The notes below the pieces were generated by a model. It saw only the letters and a program-made list of their open reading frames with translations. It was not told where the DNA came from and ran no database searches. Of a stretch of 64,000 nucleotides of DNA, positions 27,349-35,427 are shown one piece after another. Positions within the stretch are counted from its first letter, which is position 1. Each line of letters begins with the position of its first letter. The DNA comes from Chryseobacterium sp. JM1 (lineage in GTDB: Bacteria > Bacteroidota > Bacteroidia > Flavobacteriales > Weeksellaceae), in NCBI RefSeq assembly GCF_000737715.1, contig NZ_JPRN01000003.1, forward strand, positions 558,001 through 622,000. Direction: 5' to 3'. The translations under genes were made by a program, and so were the position numbers.

Positions 27349-28185
27349 ATGATAGAGTGGAAAACCGTCAAAGAATACGAAGATATTACCTATAAAAAAT
27401 GTAATGGTGTAGCAAGAATTGCTTTTAACAGACCAGAACTTCGAAATGCTTTTCGTCCGAAAACTACTTCCGAACTGTATGATGCTTTTTATGACGCCTC
27501 TGAGGATTCCTCAATAGGTGTTGTTTTGCTTACCGGAGAAGGGCCAAGTCCTAAAGACGGAGGCTGGGCTTTTTGTAGCGGAGGAGATCAGAAAGCAAGA
27601 GGACACCAGGGATATGTAGGAGAAGATGGAAGACATCGTCTGAATATTCTTGAAGTTCAGCGTCTGATCCGTTTCATGCCAAAGGTGGTGATCGCGGTTG
27701 TTCCGGGATGGGCTGTGGGTGGCGGACATTCACTTCACGTGGTTTGTGATCTTACTTTAGCGAGTAAAGAACATGCTATTTTCAAGCAGACGGATGCGGA
27801 TGTGACAAGTTTTGACGGTGGTTACGGATCTGCTTACCTGGCCAAAATGGTAGGTCAGAAAAAAGCCCGTGAAATATTCTTTTTAGGAAGAAATTATTCT
27901 GCTCAGGAAGCGATGGATATGGGAATGGTGAATGCAGTGATTCCACACGCTGAATTAGAAGATACAGCGTACGAATGGGCACAGGAAATTTTAGCTAAAT
28001 CTCCATTGTCTATCAGAATGCTGAAATTCGCCATGAATCTTACAGACGACGGAATGGTTGGCCAGCAGGTATTTGCCGGTGAAGCCACCCGTTTAGCGTA
28101 CATGACGGAAGAAGCACAGGAAGGAAGAAATGCATTCCTTGAAAAAAGAAAACCGGACTTCGGAGAAAATCAGTGGATCTCTTAA
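27349..28185 (+). CDS. menB: 1,4-dihydroxy-2-naphthoyl-CoA synthase
   Basis: A 278-residue crotonase-fold enzyme that closes the second ring of menaquinone (Dieckmann-type condensation of o-succinylbenzoyl-CoA). Family hallmarks: RPELRNAFRPKT near the N-terminus, WAFCSGGDQKARG (CoA-site Gly and bicarbonate-site region), VVPGWAVGGGHSLHVVCDL (oxyanion-hole region) and TDADVTSFDGGYGSAYLA, which is diagnostic of MenB among crotonases. Length is normal. The menA gene follows 92 nt later, separated by a hairpin repeat. Confidence 0.95.
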   Translation: MIEWKTVKEYEDITYKKCNGVARIAFNRPELRNAFRPKTTSELYDAFYDASEDSSIGVVLLTGEGPSPKDGGWAFCSGGDQKARGHQGYVGEDGRHRLNILEVQRLIRFMPKVVIAVVPGWAVGGGHSLHVVCDLTLASKEHAIFKQTDADVTSFDGGYGSAYLAKMVGQKKAREIFFLGRNYSAQEAMDMGMVNAVIPHAELEDTAYEWAQEILAKSPLSIRMLKFAMNLTDDGMVGQQVFAGEATRLAYMTEEAQEGRNAFLEKRKPDFGENQWIS

Positions 28186-28188
28186 AAT

Positions 28189-28272
28189 AAGAAGTTAGAG
28201 GTTAGAAATTAGATACTAGACCTATGCGTTTTTTTTGATCTAATTTCTAGCTTCTAATATCTAACATCTAAA
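28189..28272. repeat. Dispersed intergenic repeat, family A, copy 2
   Basis: AGAAGTTAGAGGTTAGAAAT on the left and ATCTAATTTCTAGCTTCTAA on the right are inverted repeats around a T-rich centre. It sits between menB and menA and could form a hairpin in their mRNA. Shares its core with the copy at 22669. Confidence 0.6.
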
Positions 28273-28277
28273 TATTT

Positions 28278-29207
28278 ATGTCGGATTGGATAAAAGCCGC
28301 AAGGCTAAGAACTTTACCGCTGTCATTAAGCGGAATTATTATGGGGGCTTTCATTGCAAAATGGAGGCTTTACCGTGAAGGCGGAATATGGGACTGGAGA
28401 ATTTTTGCTCTGGCTCTTTTAGTAACGCTGTTGTATCAGATTTTATCAAACTATGCCAATGACTACGGTGACGGCGTAAAAGGAACTGATGCCAAAAGAA
28501 TCAATGAGGCGGAAGCGAGAGCGGTAGCCTCAGGAAGAATTACGGCGAAGCAGATGAAAAATGCAGTCATTCTTTTTTCTGTATTGTCTTTTGTGGCAAC
28601 CATCGGACTTTTATATGTGGCGTTTTTCCCTGATTTCATGAAGGAGTTTTACACTTTCATCGGATTGGGCGTTGCCTGTATTTTAGCTGCCATTGGTTAT
28701 ACGGTAGGAAAGAAACCTTACGGATATATGGGATTGGGAGATCTTTTTGTATTTGTATTTTTCGGATTGGTTTCGGTATGCGGAAGTTATTTTCTGTTTA
28801 CAAAAACCTTCAGCTGGGATATGTTGTTACCGGGAACAGCCATTGGAATGATGAGTATGGCGGTTTTAAACCTGAATAACATGAGAGATATTGAAAGCGA
28901 CAGACTTTCCGGGAAAAATAGTTTAGCCTTAAGAATAGGCTTTAAAAATGCAATGATCTATGAAATGATCCTGTTGCAGCTCCCGTTGATCTTAATCCTT
29001 GTCTTTTTAGGGGTAAATGGCTTTATCCAGGCCCAGAACTATTACGTTTTTATTGTAATGATCCTGCTGTTACCACTGATGAAGCTGAGAAGGAATATCA
29101 TGACTGTAAAAGAGCCGAAAGAACTGGACCAATATCTGAAACAGGTGGGGATCATGACTTTTATGATGGCAGTTCTTACAGCATTCGGACTTAACTTTTT
29201 TAACTAA
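28278..29207 (+). CDS. menA: 1,4-dihydroxy-2-naphthoate polyprenyltransferase
   Basis: A 309-residue UbiA-type membrane enzyme with about eight or nine helices that adds the isoprenoid tail to the menaquinone head group. Both Mg2+/prenyl-diphosphate motifs are seen: NYANDYGDGVKGTD in the first cytosolic loop and NNMRDIESDRLSGKNS in the second. The opening DWIKAARLRTLPLSLSGII is typical of MenA. Position right after menB confirms the assignment. It is probably cotranscribed with the SRPBCC gene 12 nt downstream. Confidence 0.93.
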   Translation: MSDWIKAARLRTLPLSLSGIIMGAFIAKWRLYREGGIWDWRIFALALLVTLLYQILSNYANDYGDGVKGTDAKRINEAEARAVASGRITAKQMKNAVILFSVLSFVATIGLLYVAFFPDFMKEFYTFIGLGVACILAAIGYTVGKKPYGYMGLGDLFVFVFFGLVSVCGSYFLFTKTFSWDMLLPGTAIGMMSMAVLNLNNMRDIESDRLSGKNSLALRIGFKNAMIYEMILLQLPLILILVFLGVNGFIQAQNYYVFIVMILLLPLMKLRRNIMTVKEPKELDQYLKQVGIMTFMMAVLTAFGLNFFN

Positions 29208-29219
29208 AATAATACCACT

Positions 29220-29666
29220 ATGAGTACTGATGTTTTTGTTGAAGCTCAGATGCTGATCAGAAAGCCGGTTGCGGATGTTTTTGAAGCATTTATCAATCCT
29301 GAAAAGACCACACAGTTCTGGTTTACAAAATCTACCGGGAAATTGGAAGAAGGCAAATCTGTAACGTGGGAATGGGAAATGTATGGCGTGAAATCGAATG
29401 TAAAGGTTCACAATATCGTTCCTGATCAACTGATCAAAACAGAGTGGGGCGATCCGGCAGTACAGGTGGACTACGAATTTAAAGAAATGGAGAAAGGAAC
29501 GCTGGTGGTCATTAAGAGCTATGGTTTTGCCCAGTCAGGTGAAGACCTGCTGAGAACGGTTAATGACAATACAGGCGGTTTTACGACAGTTTTAGACGGT
29601 TGTAAAGCTTATCTTGAACATGGGATTAAACTAAATCTCATCGAAGATAAATTTCCCCAGAAATAA
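29220..29666 (+). CDS. SRPBCC-fold (AHSA1-like) protein
   Basis: A 148-residue protein of the START/Bet v1-type hydrophobic-cavity fold. Opening strand and helices: VFVEAQMLIRKPVADVFEAF and INPEKTTQFWF, as in activator-of-Hsp90-like (AHSA1) SRPBCC proteins; the C-terminal helix is GFTTVLDGCKAYLEHGIKLN. Ligand unknown. It lies 12 nt after menA and 3 nt before the next gene, so it belongs to the menA transcript. Confidence 0.8.
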   Translation: MSTDVFVEAQMLIRKPVADVFEAFINPEKTTQFWFTKSTGKLEEGKSVTWEWEMYGVKSNVKVHNIVPDQLIKTEWGDPAVQVDYEFKEMEKGTLVVIKSYGFAQSGEDLLRTVNDNTGGFTTVLDGCKAYLEHGIKLNLIEDKFPQK

Positions 29667-29669
29667 TAC

Positions 29670-29981
29670 ATGAAGAATACTTTAGCCAACAAAATAACTT
29701 CCTGCTTATCCATTTTGTTGGTGATGGTATATCTGTGTGAATTGATGAGTTCTTTTGAAGGGATTAAAAAAATATTTTTAGAAATAAGTCTGGTTGCTTT
29801 ATTAGTTACCATTTTTGTAATCATTAACCTTTTACTTTCAATTTTACTTTTAACGAAAAAAATAAAAGTAAAACGGGTTCTCATCATCTTTCAAATTCTC
29901 ATAATCATAGTAACAATTTGGGCATTATATGAAATTTATTCTTTTGAAGAAATCATCATAGATTCCCAGATTGTCTCTTAA
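29670..29981 (+). CDS. Small membrane protein of unknown function
   Basis: A 103-residue protein that is mostly three hydrophobic helices (about 10-27, 36-61 and 69-88) separated by short charged loops (LTKKIKVKR), ending in an acidic tail. No family is recognised. It starts 3 nt after the SRPBCC gene, so it is likely translated from the same message. Confidence 0.55.
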   Translation: MKNTLANKITSCLSILLVMVYLCELMSSFEGIKKIFLEISLVALLVTIFVIINLLLSILLLTKKIKVKRVLIIFQILIIIVTIWALYEIYSFEEIIIDSQIVS

Positions 29982-29998
29982 TTTAAAAATCATTAAAA

Positions 29999-30685
29999 AT
30001 GAAAATACAATTTTTAGGACAAAACTGTTTTTTGTTTACGTACAAAGACAAAACAATTTTAAGTGATCCTTTTTACAATTACCAGAAAGCAGAATCAGGC
30101 TTTGATATTTCGGCACAAAAGATCGATTATATCCTGCTGACTCATGCTCACGGTGATCATATAGCTGATGTAGCGGAAGTATTGCAGTTTCACCCGGATG
30201 CTACCATAATTGGGGTGCCTGAAGTATGCGCCTATTTTGAAACAGCGAAAAATAAAGATGATGTGAACTTAGGAGGATCGGCAAAAATCGACGATCTTAA
30301 AATTTCCATGGTACCGGCTCATCACACGAGTTCGTTCCCGGATGGAAGCTATGGAGGCGTTCCTGTAGGTTATATTTTCAGACTTCCTGAAGGTAAGAAC
30401 ATCTATATGGCCGGAGATACTGGTGTAATGGCCGATATGGAGCTGTTCCCAAGGCTTTACGGGAATATTGACCTGTCTATCCTGCCGATCGGAAGCCACT
30501 ATACGATGTGTCCTAGAAAAGCTTCTTTCGCAGCAGCGGAATTATTGAAAACTCCGAAAGTAATCGGTTGCCACTTTGATACTTTTCCTGCCATTAAGAT
30601 TGATCACGAAAGTGCACTGAAGCATTTTGCAGATAAAAATGTAGAACTGGTTCTTCCTAAATTGGGAGAGGAGTTTGAATTTTAA
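29999..30685 (+). CDS. Metallo-beta-lactamase-fold metal-dependent hydrolase (UPF0173-like)
   Basis: A 228-residue hydrolase of the metallo-beta-lactamase fold. The HAHGDH motif (LLTHAHGDHIAD, about residues 48-59) supplies the metal ligands; further ligands are in VPAHHTSSFP, MAGDTGVM and GCHFDTFP. This matches the UPF0173 hydrolases. Substrate unknown. It is the last gene of the menA-SRPBCC cluster; the SRP RNA gene on the opposite strand follows. Confidence 0.85.
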   Translation: MKIQFLGQNCFLFTYKDKTILSDPFYNYQKAESGFDISAQKIDYILLTHAHGDHIADVAEVLQFHPDATIIGVPEVCAYFETAKNKDDVNLGGSAKIDDLKISMVPAHHTSSFPDGSYGGVPVGYIFRLPEGKNIYMAGDTGVMADMELFPRLYGNIDLSILPIGSHYTMCPRKASFAAAELLKTPKVIGCHFDTFPAIKIDHESALKHFADKNVELVLPKLGEEFEF

Positions 30686-30784
30686 ATAATAAATGAAAGG
30701 TAATCCGGAAATTAGAATGGCAATGTTGAAAAGTATAGAAACAAAAAAAGATAATCTTCCAATTACCTTACTTCAACTTCAATT

Positions 30785-30890
30785 AAAAAAAAATGGCAAG
30801 CTACCTAAATCACACCGCTACGACCAATTACCTTTGCTGTGTTCCCACCCTGGAGGGTTCTCAGGAGCTGGTTGTTTAGGACTTGCCGTT
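30785..30890 (-). ncRNA. ffs: Signal recognition particle RNA, small bacterial type
   Basis: Read on the minus strand, the conserved apical region GGTGGGAACACAGCAAAGG (30849 to 30831) matches the SRP RNA loop that binds Ffh (compare GGAAGGAAGCAGC in Escherichia coli 4.5S RNA; Bacteroidota have GGGAACnCAGCAA). The two ends pair: GGCAAG at 30887-30882 with CTTGCC at 30800-30795, forming one long hairpin of about 93 nt. A run of nine T (30785-30793 on the complement) ends it, and a -7 promoter box TACCTTTG lies just upstream at 30899-30892. It directs ribosomes to the membrane together with Ffh and FtsY. Confidence 0.88.
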
Positions 30891-30891
30891 G

Positions 30892-30899
30892 CAAAGGTA
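30892..30899 (-). promoter_or_regulatory. -7 promoter box (TACCTTTG) of the SRP RNA gene
   Basis: An exact TAnnTTTG on the minus strand, with a TTTTG 18 nt upstream (TTG at 30920-30918). The RNA should begin within a few nt of 30887. Confidence 0.65.
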
Positions 30900-31018
30900 G
30901 GAATAATTTATAAACTTCAAAATATTATTAAAGAAAATTAGTAAAAAAAATGCCGTGATAGCGCTAAATAGCTGGAATTAAGGGTAATAATTTTTCAACT
31001 TTTTTTAAAAAATCTAAC

Positions 31019-31618
31019 ATGACGAAAAGTCCATCAACATTAGGAATTATACTTTTTATCGCTACAATGATCATCTTTTTTGTAGCTTATTTCTTTTTCT
31101 CAGGAATCAATTATTTTGAAACCTCGCTGAAAATCAATGCGTTCGTACTGCCGATCATTTATGCGGGAGCCGCGTTCTGGTCCGTAAAATCGTTCTGGAA
31201 CAAAAATAGAGTGGTAAGTTTTAAAGATGCGTTCTCAAGAGCGTTTGTTCCGATGTTCATCGGAGGAATTCTTTCCATCTTCAGTATCTATGCTTTCCTG
31301 AATTTCGTAGATACAGATGCAAAAAAACTTCTTAACTACCAGTATGTACAGAGACAGAAAAATGAATTGGATACTGAGTATCAGTCTGCAAGGAAAATTA
31401 TGAAGCATCAGAAAGATATTGACGAATTAGATAAAAAGTACAAAGAAAGGCTTCCAAGCTTCTCTCCCGAGGCCGTTAAAGGAAAAGATATGCTTACGGC
31501 TAGTCATTTTTCAGGATATTTTGCGGCAATTCTTATATTTTACGTAGTTTTGTCAGTGTTTTTTGGAGCGTTTTTCAGAACGAGATCCGTTCACCAGGAA
31601 ACAGAAAATCAAGAATAA
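31019..31618 (+). CDS. DUF4199 membrane protein
   Basis: A 199-residue inner-membrane protein with four hydrophobic helices (two N-terminal, one near 78-95, one near 165-185) and a helical charged segment between (RQKNELDTEYQSARKIMKHQ). It fits DUF4199, a Bacteroidota family that commonly precedes a GT2 glycosyltransferase, as here (16 nt spacing). Function unknown; the pairing suggests a role with membrane-bound glycosyl transfer. Confidence 0.8.
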   Translation: MTKSPSTLGIILFIATMIIFFVAYFFFSGINYFETSLKINAFVLPIIYAGAAFWSVKSFWNKNRVVSFKDAFSRAFVPMFIGGILSIFSIYAFLNFVDTDAKKLLNYQYVQRQKNELDTEYQSARKIMKHQKDIDELDKKYKERLPSFSPEAVKGKDMLTASHFSGYFAAILIFYVVLSVFFGAFFRTRSVHQETENQE

Positions 31619-31634
31619 TTTTTATTAGAATTAA

Positions 31635-32585
31635 ATGAATTTATCTATAGTTATTCCGTTATTAAACGAAGAAGACTCTCTGGAAGAGCTTTTTTCAAGG
31701 ATTGATAATGTATGTTATACCAACAGCTTATCGTATGAAATCTGGTTTGTAGATGACGGAAGTACAGATCTATCGTGGAGTATTATCGAAAATATGAAGG
31801 TTCAGTACCCTCAGATCCACGCTATAAAATTTTCCAGAAATTACGGTAAATCACAGGCCCTTCATGCCGCTTTTGAAAGAGCGAACGGAGATGTGGTGAT
31901 CACCATGGATGCTGATTTACAGGATTTTCCTGAAGAAATTCCGGAACTTTATAAAATGGTTATTGAAGACAACTACGACATCGTTTCGGGTTGGAAAAAG
32001 AAACGTTTTGACAATGTAATGACGAAAAATGTTCCGTCAAAACTGTTCAACGCAGCGGCCAGAAAAGTTTCAGGTGTTTATCTTCACGACTTCAACTGCG
32101 GTTTGAAAGCTTACAAAAAACAGGTGGTAAAATCAATTGATGTATACGGAGACATGCACCGTTATATTCCGGTATTAGCTGCCAATGCCGGTTTCAGAAG
32201 AATTACGGAAAAAGAAGTACAGCACCAGGCAAGACCTTACGGAACTTCAAAATTCGGAACCGAAAGATTTATCAGAGGATTTTTGGATCTTGTAACGCTT
32301 TGGTTTGTAAGTCGTTTCGGAGGAAGGCCAATGCATTTCTTCGGTGCGGTGGGAACTGTAATGTTCATCGTAGGTTTCCTTTCAGCACTTTGGTTAGGTG
32401 TTTCAAAACTGATTGATGTAGCAAGAGGGATTTATGGTCACCTGATCACCAACAATCCTTGGTTTTTTATTGCTCTGACGATGATGCTTATGGGAACCTT
32501 GCTTTTCATAGCCGGATTCTTAGGTGAAATGATCATCAGAACGAACAGGGAACATAAGAATTATAATATTGATGAAGTGATTTAA
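31635..32585 (+). CDS. GT2 polyprenyl-phosphate glycosyltransferase
   Basis: A 316-residue enzyme. The N-terminal GT-A catalytic domain shows SIVIPLLNEEDSLEELFSRI, VDDGSTDLSW, KFSRNYGKSQALHAAFERA and MDADLQDFPEEIPEL (DxD), with a catalytic region DFNCGLKAYKK and a QHQARPYGTSKFG segment. Two C-terminal transmembrane helices (about 235-260 and 272-300) follow. This is the GtrB/DPM1-like class that loads a sugar onto undecaprenyl phosphate for envelope glycans. It is cotranscribed with the DUF4199 gene and ends in a strong terminator. Confidence 0.9.
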   Translation: MNLSIVIPLLNEEDSLEELFSRIDNVCYTNSLSYEIWFVDDGSTDLSWSIIENMKVQYPQIHAIKFSRNYGKSQALHAAFERANGDVVITMDADLQDFPEEIPELYKMVIEDNYDIVSGWKKKRFDNVMTKNVPSKLFNAAARKVSGVYLHDFNCGLKAYKKQVVKSIDVYGDMHRYIPVLAANAGFRRITEKEVQHQARPYGTSKFGTERFIRGFLDLVTLWFVSRFGGRPMHFFGAVGTVMFIVGFLSALWLGVSKLIDVARGIYGHLITNNPWFFIALTMMLMGTLLFIAGFLGEMIIRTNREHKNYNIDEVI

Positions 32586-32613
32586 TACGTTAAGCACATC
32601 ATCATTAAACGAT

Positions 32614-32653
32614 AAAATCCCCAAAGAGTTCTCAACTTTTTGGGGATTTTTTA
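32614..32653 (+). terminator. Rho-independent terminator after the GT2 gene
   Basis: Stem AATCCCCAAA / TTTTGGGGATT with an internal AGTT/AACT pairing and a six-T tract. Confidence 0.85.
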
Positions 32654-32700
32654 TGCAATTTTCTTTGTTGGAATAGCATTTTAAATAGCTTTTTTTGGTA

Positions 32701-33000
32701 ATCGCGAAGATGCAAAGGTTTTACAATCATACTGTTTTAAGGCGCAAGAAAATCAAATATTTTCAGCAAGGTTTACTGAATTGATATTTTTACAGGAACA
32801 GAATATAGATGCTCTGTCATAAACCTTATAGGTTTCGAAAACCTATAAGGTTTTATTAACGGTTGAGAAAATCAAGATTTCAGTTAGGTTACTGTATAAA
32901 TATTTGAACAGTAATCAATTTTATCGCAGATAAAATCCTTGCGCCTTAACAACGCAAAATAGGTAAGAATCTTCGCGCCTTTGCTAAAAACCAACACATT
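32701..33000. repeat. Large imperfect inverted repeat, family D (CGCGAAGAT / TTAAGGCGCAAG)
   Basis: The left half carries CGCGAAGATGCAAAGG (about 32703-32720) and TTTTAAGGCGCAAG (about 32736-32751). The right half carries the reverse complements, CTTGCGCCTTAA (about 32939-32950) and AATCTTCGCGCCTTTGC (about 32969-32985). A perfect 15-bp hairpin, AAACCTTATAGGTTT / AAACCTATAAGGTTT (32821-32835, 32839-32853), sits in the middle. This fills most of the 524-bp gene-free gap 32586-33109; no gene is seen there. Confidence 0.6.
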
Positions 33001-33085
33001 AAACCAACTTCATCCAACAAATTAAAAAATACAGAATATTAGCAGAAAACACAATTACAGAACCATTTCCGAAGCGTTTTTTCTT

Positions 33086-33093
33086 TATATTTG
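33086..33093 (+). promoter_or_regulatory. -7 promoter box (TATATTTG) supporting a TTG start
   Basis: An exact TAnnTTTG ending 16 nt before the TTG at 33110. No in-frame ATG precedes the signal peptide. Confidence 0.6.
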
Positions 33094-33109
33094 TGTGTAA
33101 TTTATAAAA

Positions 33110-33487
33110 TTGATAACACAACAAAACAAGCCGGCGAAATTTATTTTAATCATTTTTTCCTTTCTTTTTCTGTCTTCCTGCACATCATCCAAACTTCTGG
33201 GATCTTGGGAATTCATAGATTTATATGATGAAGTAGTGACTGAGATTGACACCTTGAAGTCCAAAGAAAATAATTCTAAATATGGAACAGGGACTTTGAC
33301 TTTCAATAAAGACAATTCCTTTACATCCATGGAAGAATCGGGGAGTTATCAAAGAAAAAGTAAAACGCTGAAGATGAAATATCCTGCTGTAGATACTGTT
33401 GTGATGAATATTTCCCATATAAGCAAAGATTATTTATTACTGTCAGCAGGAAAGGATCCGAAAACCTGGTTTTACAGGAAAAAATAA
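33110..33487 (+). CDS. Lipocalin-like lipoprotein with TTG start
   Basis: A 125-residue lipoprotein. Signal peptide FILIIFSFLFLSSC with lipobox Cys near residue 24, then KLLGSWEFIDLYDE (a lipocalin-like GxWxx opening), GTGTLTFNKDNSFTSMEESG and DYLLLSAGKD, consistent with a small beta-barrel. Function unknown. The start is TTG: the frame has no ATG before the signal peptide and the promoter box ends at 33093. A zinc-ribbon membrane-protein gene follows 18 nt downstream. Confidence 0.65.
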   Translation: MITQQNKPAKFILIIFSFLFLSSCTSSKLLGSWEFIDLYDEVVTEIDTLKSKENNSKYGTGTLTFNKDNSFTSMEESGSYQRKSKTLKMKYPAVDTVVMNISHISKDYLLLSAGKDPKTWFYRKK

Positions 33488-33505
33488 AATGTACAGATTT
33501 TTACA

Positions 33506-34234
33506 ATGAACCCGAAAAGCTGTTTAAATTGCGGTCATGAGATCTCCGGTGAGTTTTGTTCTCATTGCGGACAGAAATCAGATACAGCAAGAATCACCCC
33601 GCATTCATTGATTAAAAGTGATATATTAGGATCAATCTGGCATATAGAAGAAAGGTTTTTCAGAACTTTGAAACACGTTTTGTTCGGGCCTGGAAGAATG
33701 GCAATGGATTATATTTCCGGGAAAAGAATTAAATATTACAATCTGTTTTCATTGTTGCTTATTCTGTTCGGATTCAATGTGTTAACAATGCATTTTTATT
33801 TGGATCTGAATCCAGCGGAAATTCCAAAAGACAGTGCTAAAATCCTGCAATTTTTTTCAAAATATTCTAAAACCATCCTTTTTGTAATCATCCCGATGCT
33901 TGGGGTGAATGCTTTTTTCATTTTCAAAAGGATAAAATTGAATATTGCCGAGCATTTTATCATCGGAACAGTAAGCCTGTTAGGAATTTTAATCCTATTT
34001 TTGTTTAATGATATGGTAAGTCTTATCGGTCTGTGGCAACCTGCAGCGAAGATTTTTGCTATTCTGGATAAGGCTTCAGTTGTACTTCTCGTTCTCTTTC
34101 CGGCAGTTACGTATTGGAATGCATTTAAAAACTCATACTCAAAACCGGGCCTGCTTTGGAGAGTATCGGTGCTGTATGTCCTGATGGGAATAGAAAGTCT
34201 TGCCATAATTACGATTTTATATAGAATATTTTAA
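33506..34234 (+). CDS. DUF3667 zinc-ribbon membrane protein
   Basis: A 242-residue protein. An N-terminal zinc ribbon with two CxxC pairs (CLNCGHEISGEFCSHCGQK, residues 5-23) is followed by HSLIKSDILGSIWHIEERFF and RTLKHVLFGPGRMAMDYISG, the DUF3667 signature, and then five hydrophobic helices. Function unknown. It lies between the lipocalin-like lipoprotein and the GIN-domain gene with very short gaps, so the three probably form one operon. Confidence 0.85.
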   Translation: MNPKSCLNCGHEISGEFCSHCGQKSDTARITPHSLIKSDILGSIWHIEERFFRTLKHVLFGPGRMAMDYISGKRIKYYNLFSLLLILFGFNVLTMHFYLDLNPAEIPKDSAKILQFFSKYSKTILFVIIPMLGVNAFFIFKRIKLNIAEHFIIGTVSLLGILILFLFNDMVSLIGLWQPAAKIFAILDKASVVLLVLFPAVTYWNAFKNSYSKPGLLWRVSVLYVLMGIESLAIITILYRIF

Positions 34235-34241
34235 ATTGAAT

Positions 34242-34943
34242 ATGAAAAAAATACTATACACATCCCTGCTTGTAGCGGCGGTTTCCTGCGGAAAAGTTTC
34301 TCCAAAAGGAACGATTGAAAGGAAAGACGTGGATGTTTCAGAATTTGTGAATCTGGATCTGGAAGGTAAATTCCGTGTATTTTATGCCAGAGGGGATAAG
34401 AATTTTGTGGAAATTGAAACCTATCCCAATGTAGCCGGTAATCTGGATGTAGAGGTAAAAGACAAGACCCTTTTTATTAAAGAAAAACGGGGTACGAAAG
34501 GAGTAGATTTCTATAATGTGACGATTTATTCAAAATATAATCTTGAAAAAGTAGCCGTTGCAGACTCTGTGGAAATGAACATTTCGAGCGAAATTAAGAC
34601 CGACAATTTTAGGCTTAATTTAAAAAATAATGCTACATTTATGGGTTCAGTGAACACGAGAAGAGCAGAAGTAGACATGCAGAATAAAAGCCGGGCCAAC
34701 TTTTTGGGACTGACGAAGAATGCTGTGATAAAGATCTCAGACACAGCAAGTCTGATCGCTCCTTACTGGAAAATAGAAAACCTGAATATTGATTCTAAGA
34801 ACGGAAACTACGCAGAAGTGAACGTGAAAGATTCTCTAAAAGGAAATATTCAGAATACCGCAAAATTCATCTATTATAACAACCCGATCCGTGCCTTTAA
34901 AATTGATAAGCAGGCTCGTGTGGAGAATAAGAAATTGGATTAA
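34242..34943 (+). CDS. GIN-domain (DUF2807) lipoprotein
   Basis: A 233-residue lipoprotein with a short signal peptide (MKKILYTSLLVAAVSC; Cys16) and a beta-solenoid GIN domain, the family formerly DUF2807, often called putative auto-transporter adhesin head domain. Characteristic repeats: VNLDLEGKFRVFYARGDKNF, FVEIETYPNV, NATFMGSVNTRRAEVDMQNK. Function unproven. Starts 8 nt after the DUF3667 stop; a TTG two codons upstream also opens the frame. Confidence 0.8.
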   Translation: MKKILYTSLLVAAVSCGKVSPKGTIERKDVDVSEFVNLDLEGKFRVFYARGDKNFVEIETYPNVAGNLDVEVKDKTLFIKEKRGTKGVDFYNVTIYSKYNLEKVAVADSVEMNISSEIKTDNFRLNLKNNATFMGSVNTRRAEVDMQNKSRANFLGLTKNAVIKISDTASLIAPYWKIENLNIDSKNGNYAEVNVKDSLKGNIQNTAKFIYYNNPIRAFKIDKQARVENKKLD

Positions 34944-34950
34944 TTAAAAT

Positions 34951-34986
34951 AGGAAGGAAGATGGAAGCTGGAGGAGGGAAGTTATT
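34951..34986. repeat. Purine-rich repeat left of the four-helix-bundle gene
   Basis: GGAAGATGGAAGCTGGAGG and GGAAG repeats on the plus strand. The reverse complement of this purine pattern recurs at 35428-35454 and 35512-35545, so the four-helix-bundle gene is bracketed by imperfect inverted repeats. Confidence 0.5.
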
Positions 34987-35004
34987 ATAGGAAAGAAGAA
35001 ATTG

Positions 35005-35361
35005 ATGAGTTTCAAATTTGAGAAATTGATTATTTGGCAAAAATCTATGGATTTCGGGGAGATTATTTTTAAATTGTCTCAGAGTTTTCCAAGAGATGAA
35101 ACTTTTAATCTTACTTCTCAGATAAGACGGGCATCTGATTCAATAGGACTTAATATTTCAGAAGGAAGTATTTTACAGTCGAAACCGGAATTTAAGAAAT
35201 TTCTTGGATATACGACCCGTTCTTTAGCTGAAACCGTGACCTGCCTGTATAAGGCAAAAAACCGAAATTATATTTCAGAAGAAGAATTCAGGGCCTTGTA
35301 TAATGAGAGTTATAATTTAATGAATCAGATTATAGCTTTTAGAAATCAGTTAAAAGATTAA
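35005..35361 (+). CDS. Four-helix bundle protein (23S rRNA intervening-sequence-type)
   Basis: A 118-residue protein of the four-helix-bundle family related to proteins encoded in 23S rRNA intervening sequences and to Avd of diversity-generating retroelements. Diagnostic phrases: KFEKLIIWQKSMDF, FPRDETFNLTSQIRRASDSI, GLNISEGSILQSKPEFKKF, YTTRSLAETVTCLYKA and LMNQIIAFRNQL. Its function is unknown; basic surfaces suggest nucleic-acid binding. It sits alone between GIN and phosphomutase genes and is flanked by purine-rich inverted repeats, a setting like that of a small mobile unit. The TTG at 35002 is not needed as start. Confidence 0.85.
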   Translation: MSFKFEKLIIWQKSMDFGEIIFKLSQSFPRDETFNLTSQIRRASDSIGLNISEGSILQSKPEFKKFLGYTTRSLAETVTCLYKAKNRNYISEEEFRALYNESYNLMNQIIAFRNQLKD

Positions 35362-35427
35362 GGACTAGAAGTCAGATAAATAAAAGTAAATAAGAAGTGG
35401 AAACATTGAAGTTGAGACAAAAATATC

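Noticed and set aside
30693..30941. 82-codon plus-strand ORF after the metal-dependent hydrolase
   Set aside because: Its second half is the exact complement of the SRP RNA gene, and its composition changes abruptly there. No family resemblance was seen.
32821..32853. 15-bp palindrome as a transcription terminator
   Set aside because: It is more than 200 bp from any gene end, and the GT2 gene already has its own terminator; treated as part of a repeat element.
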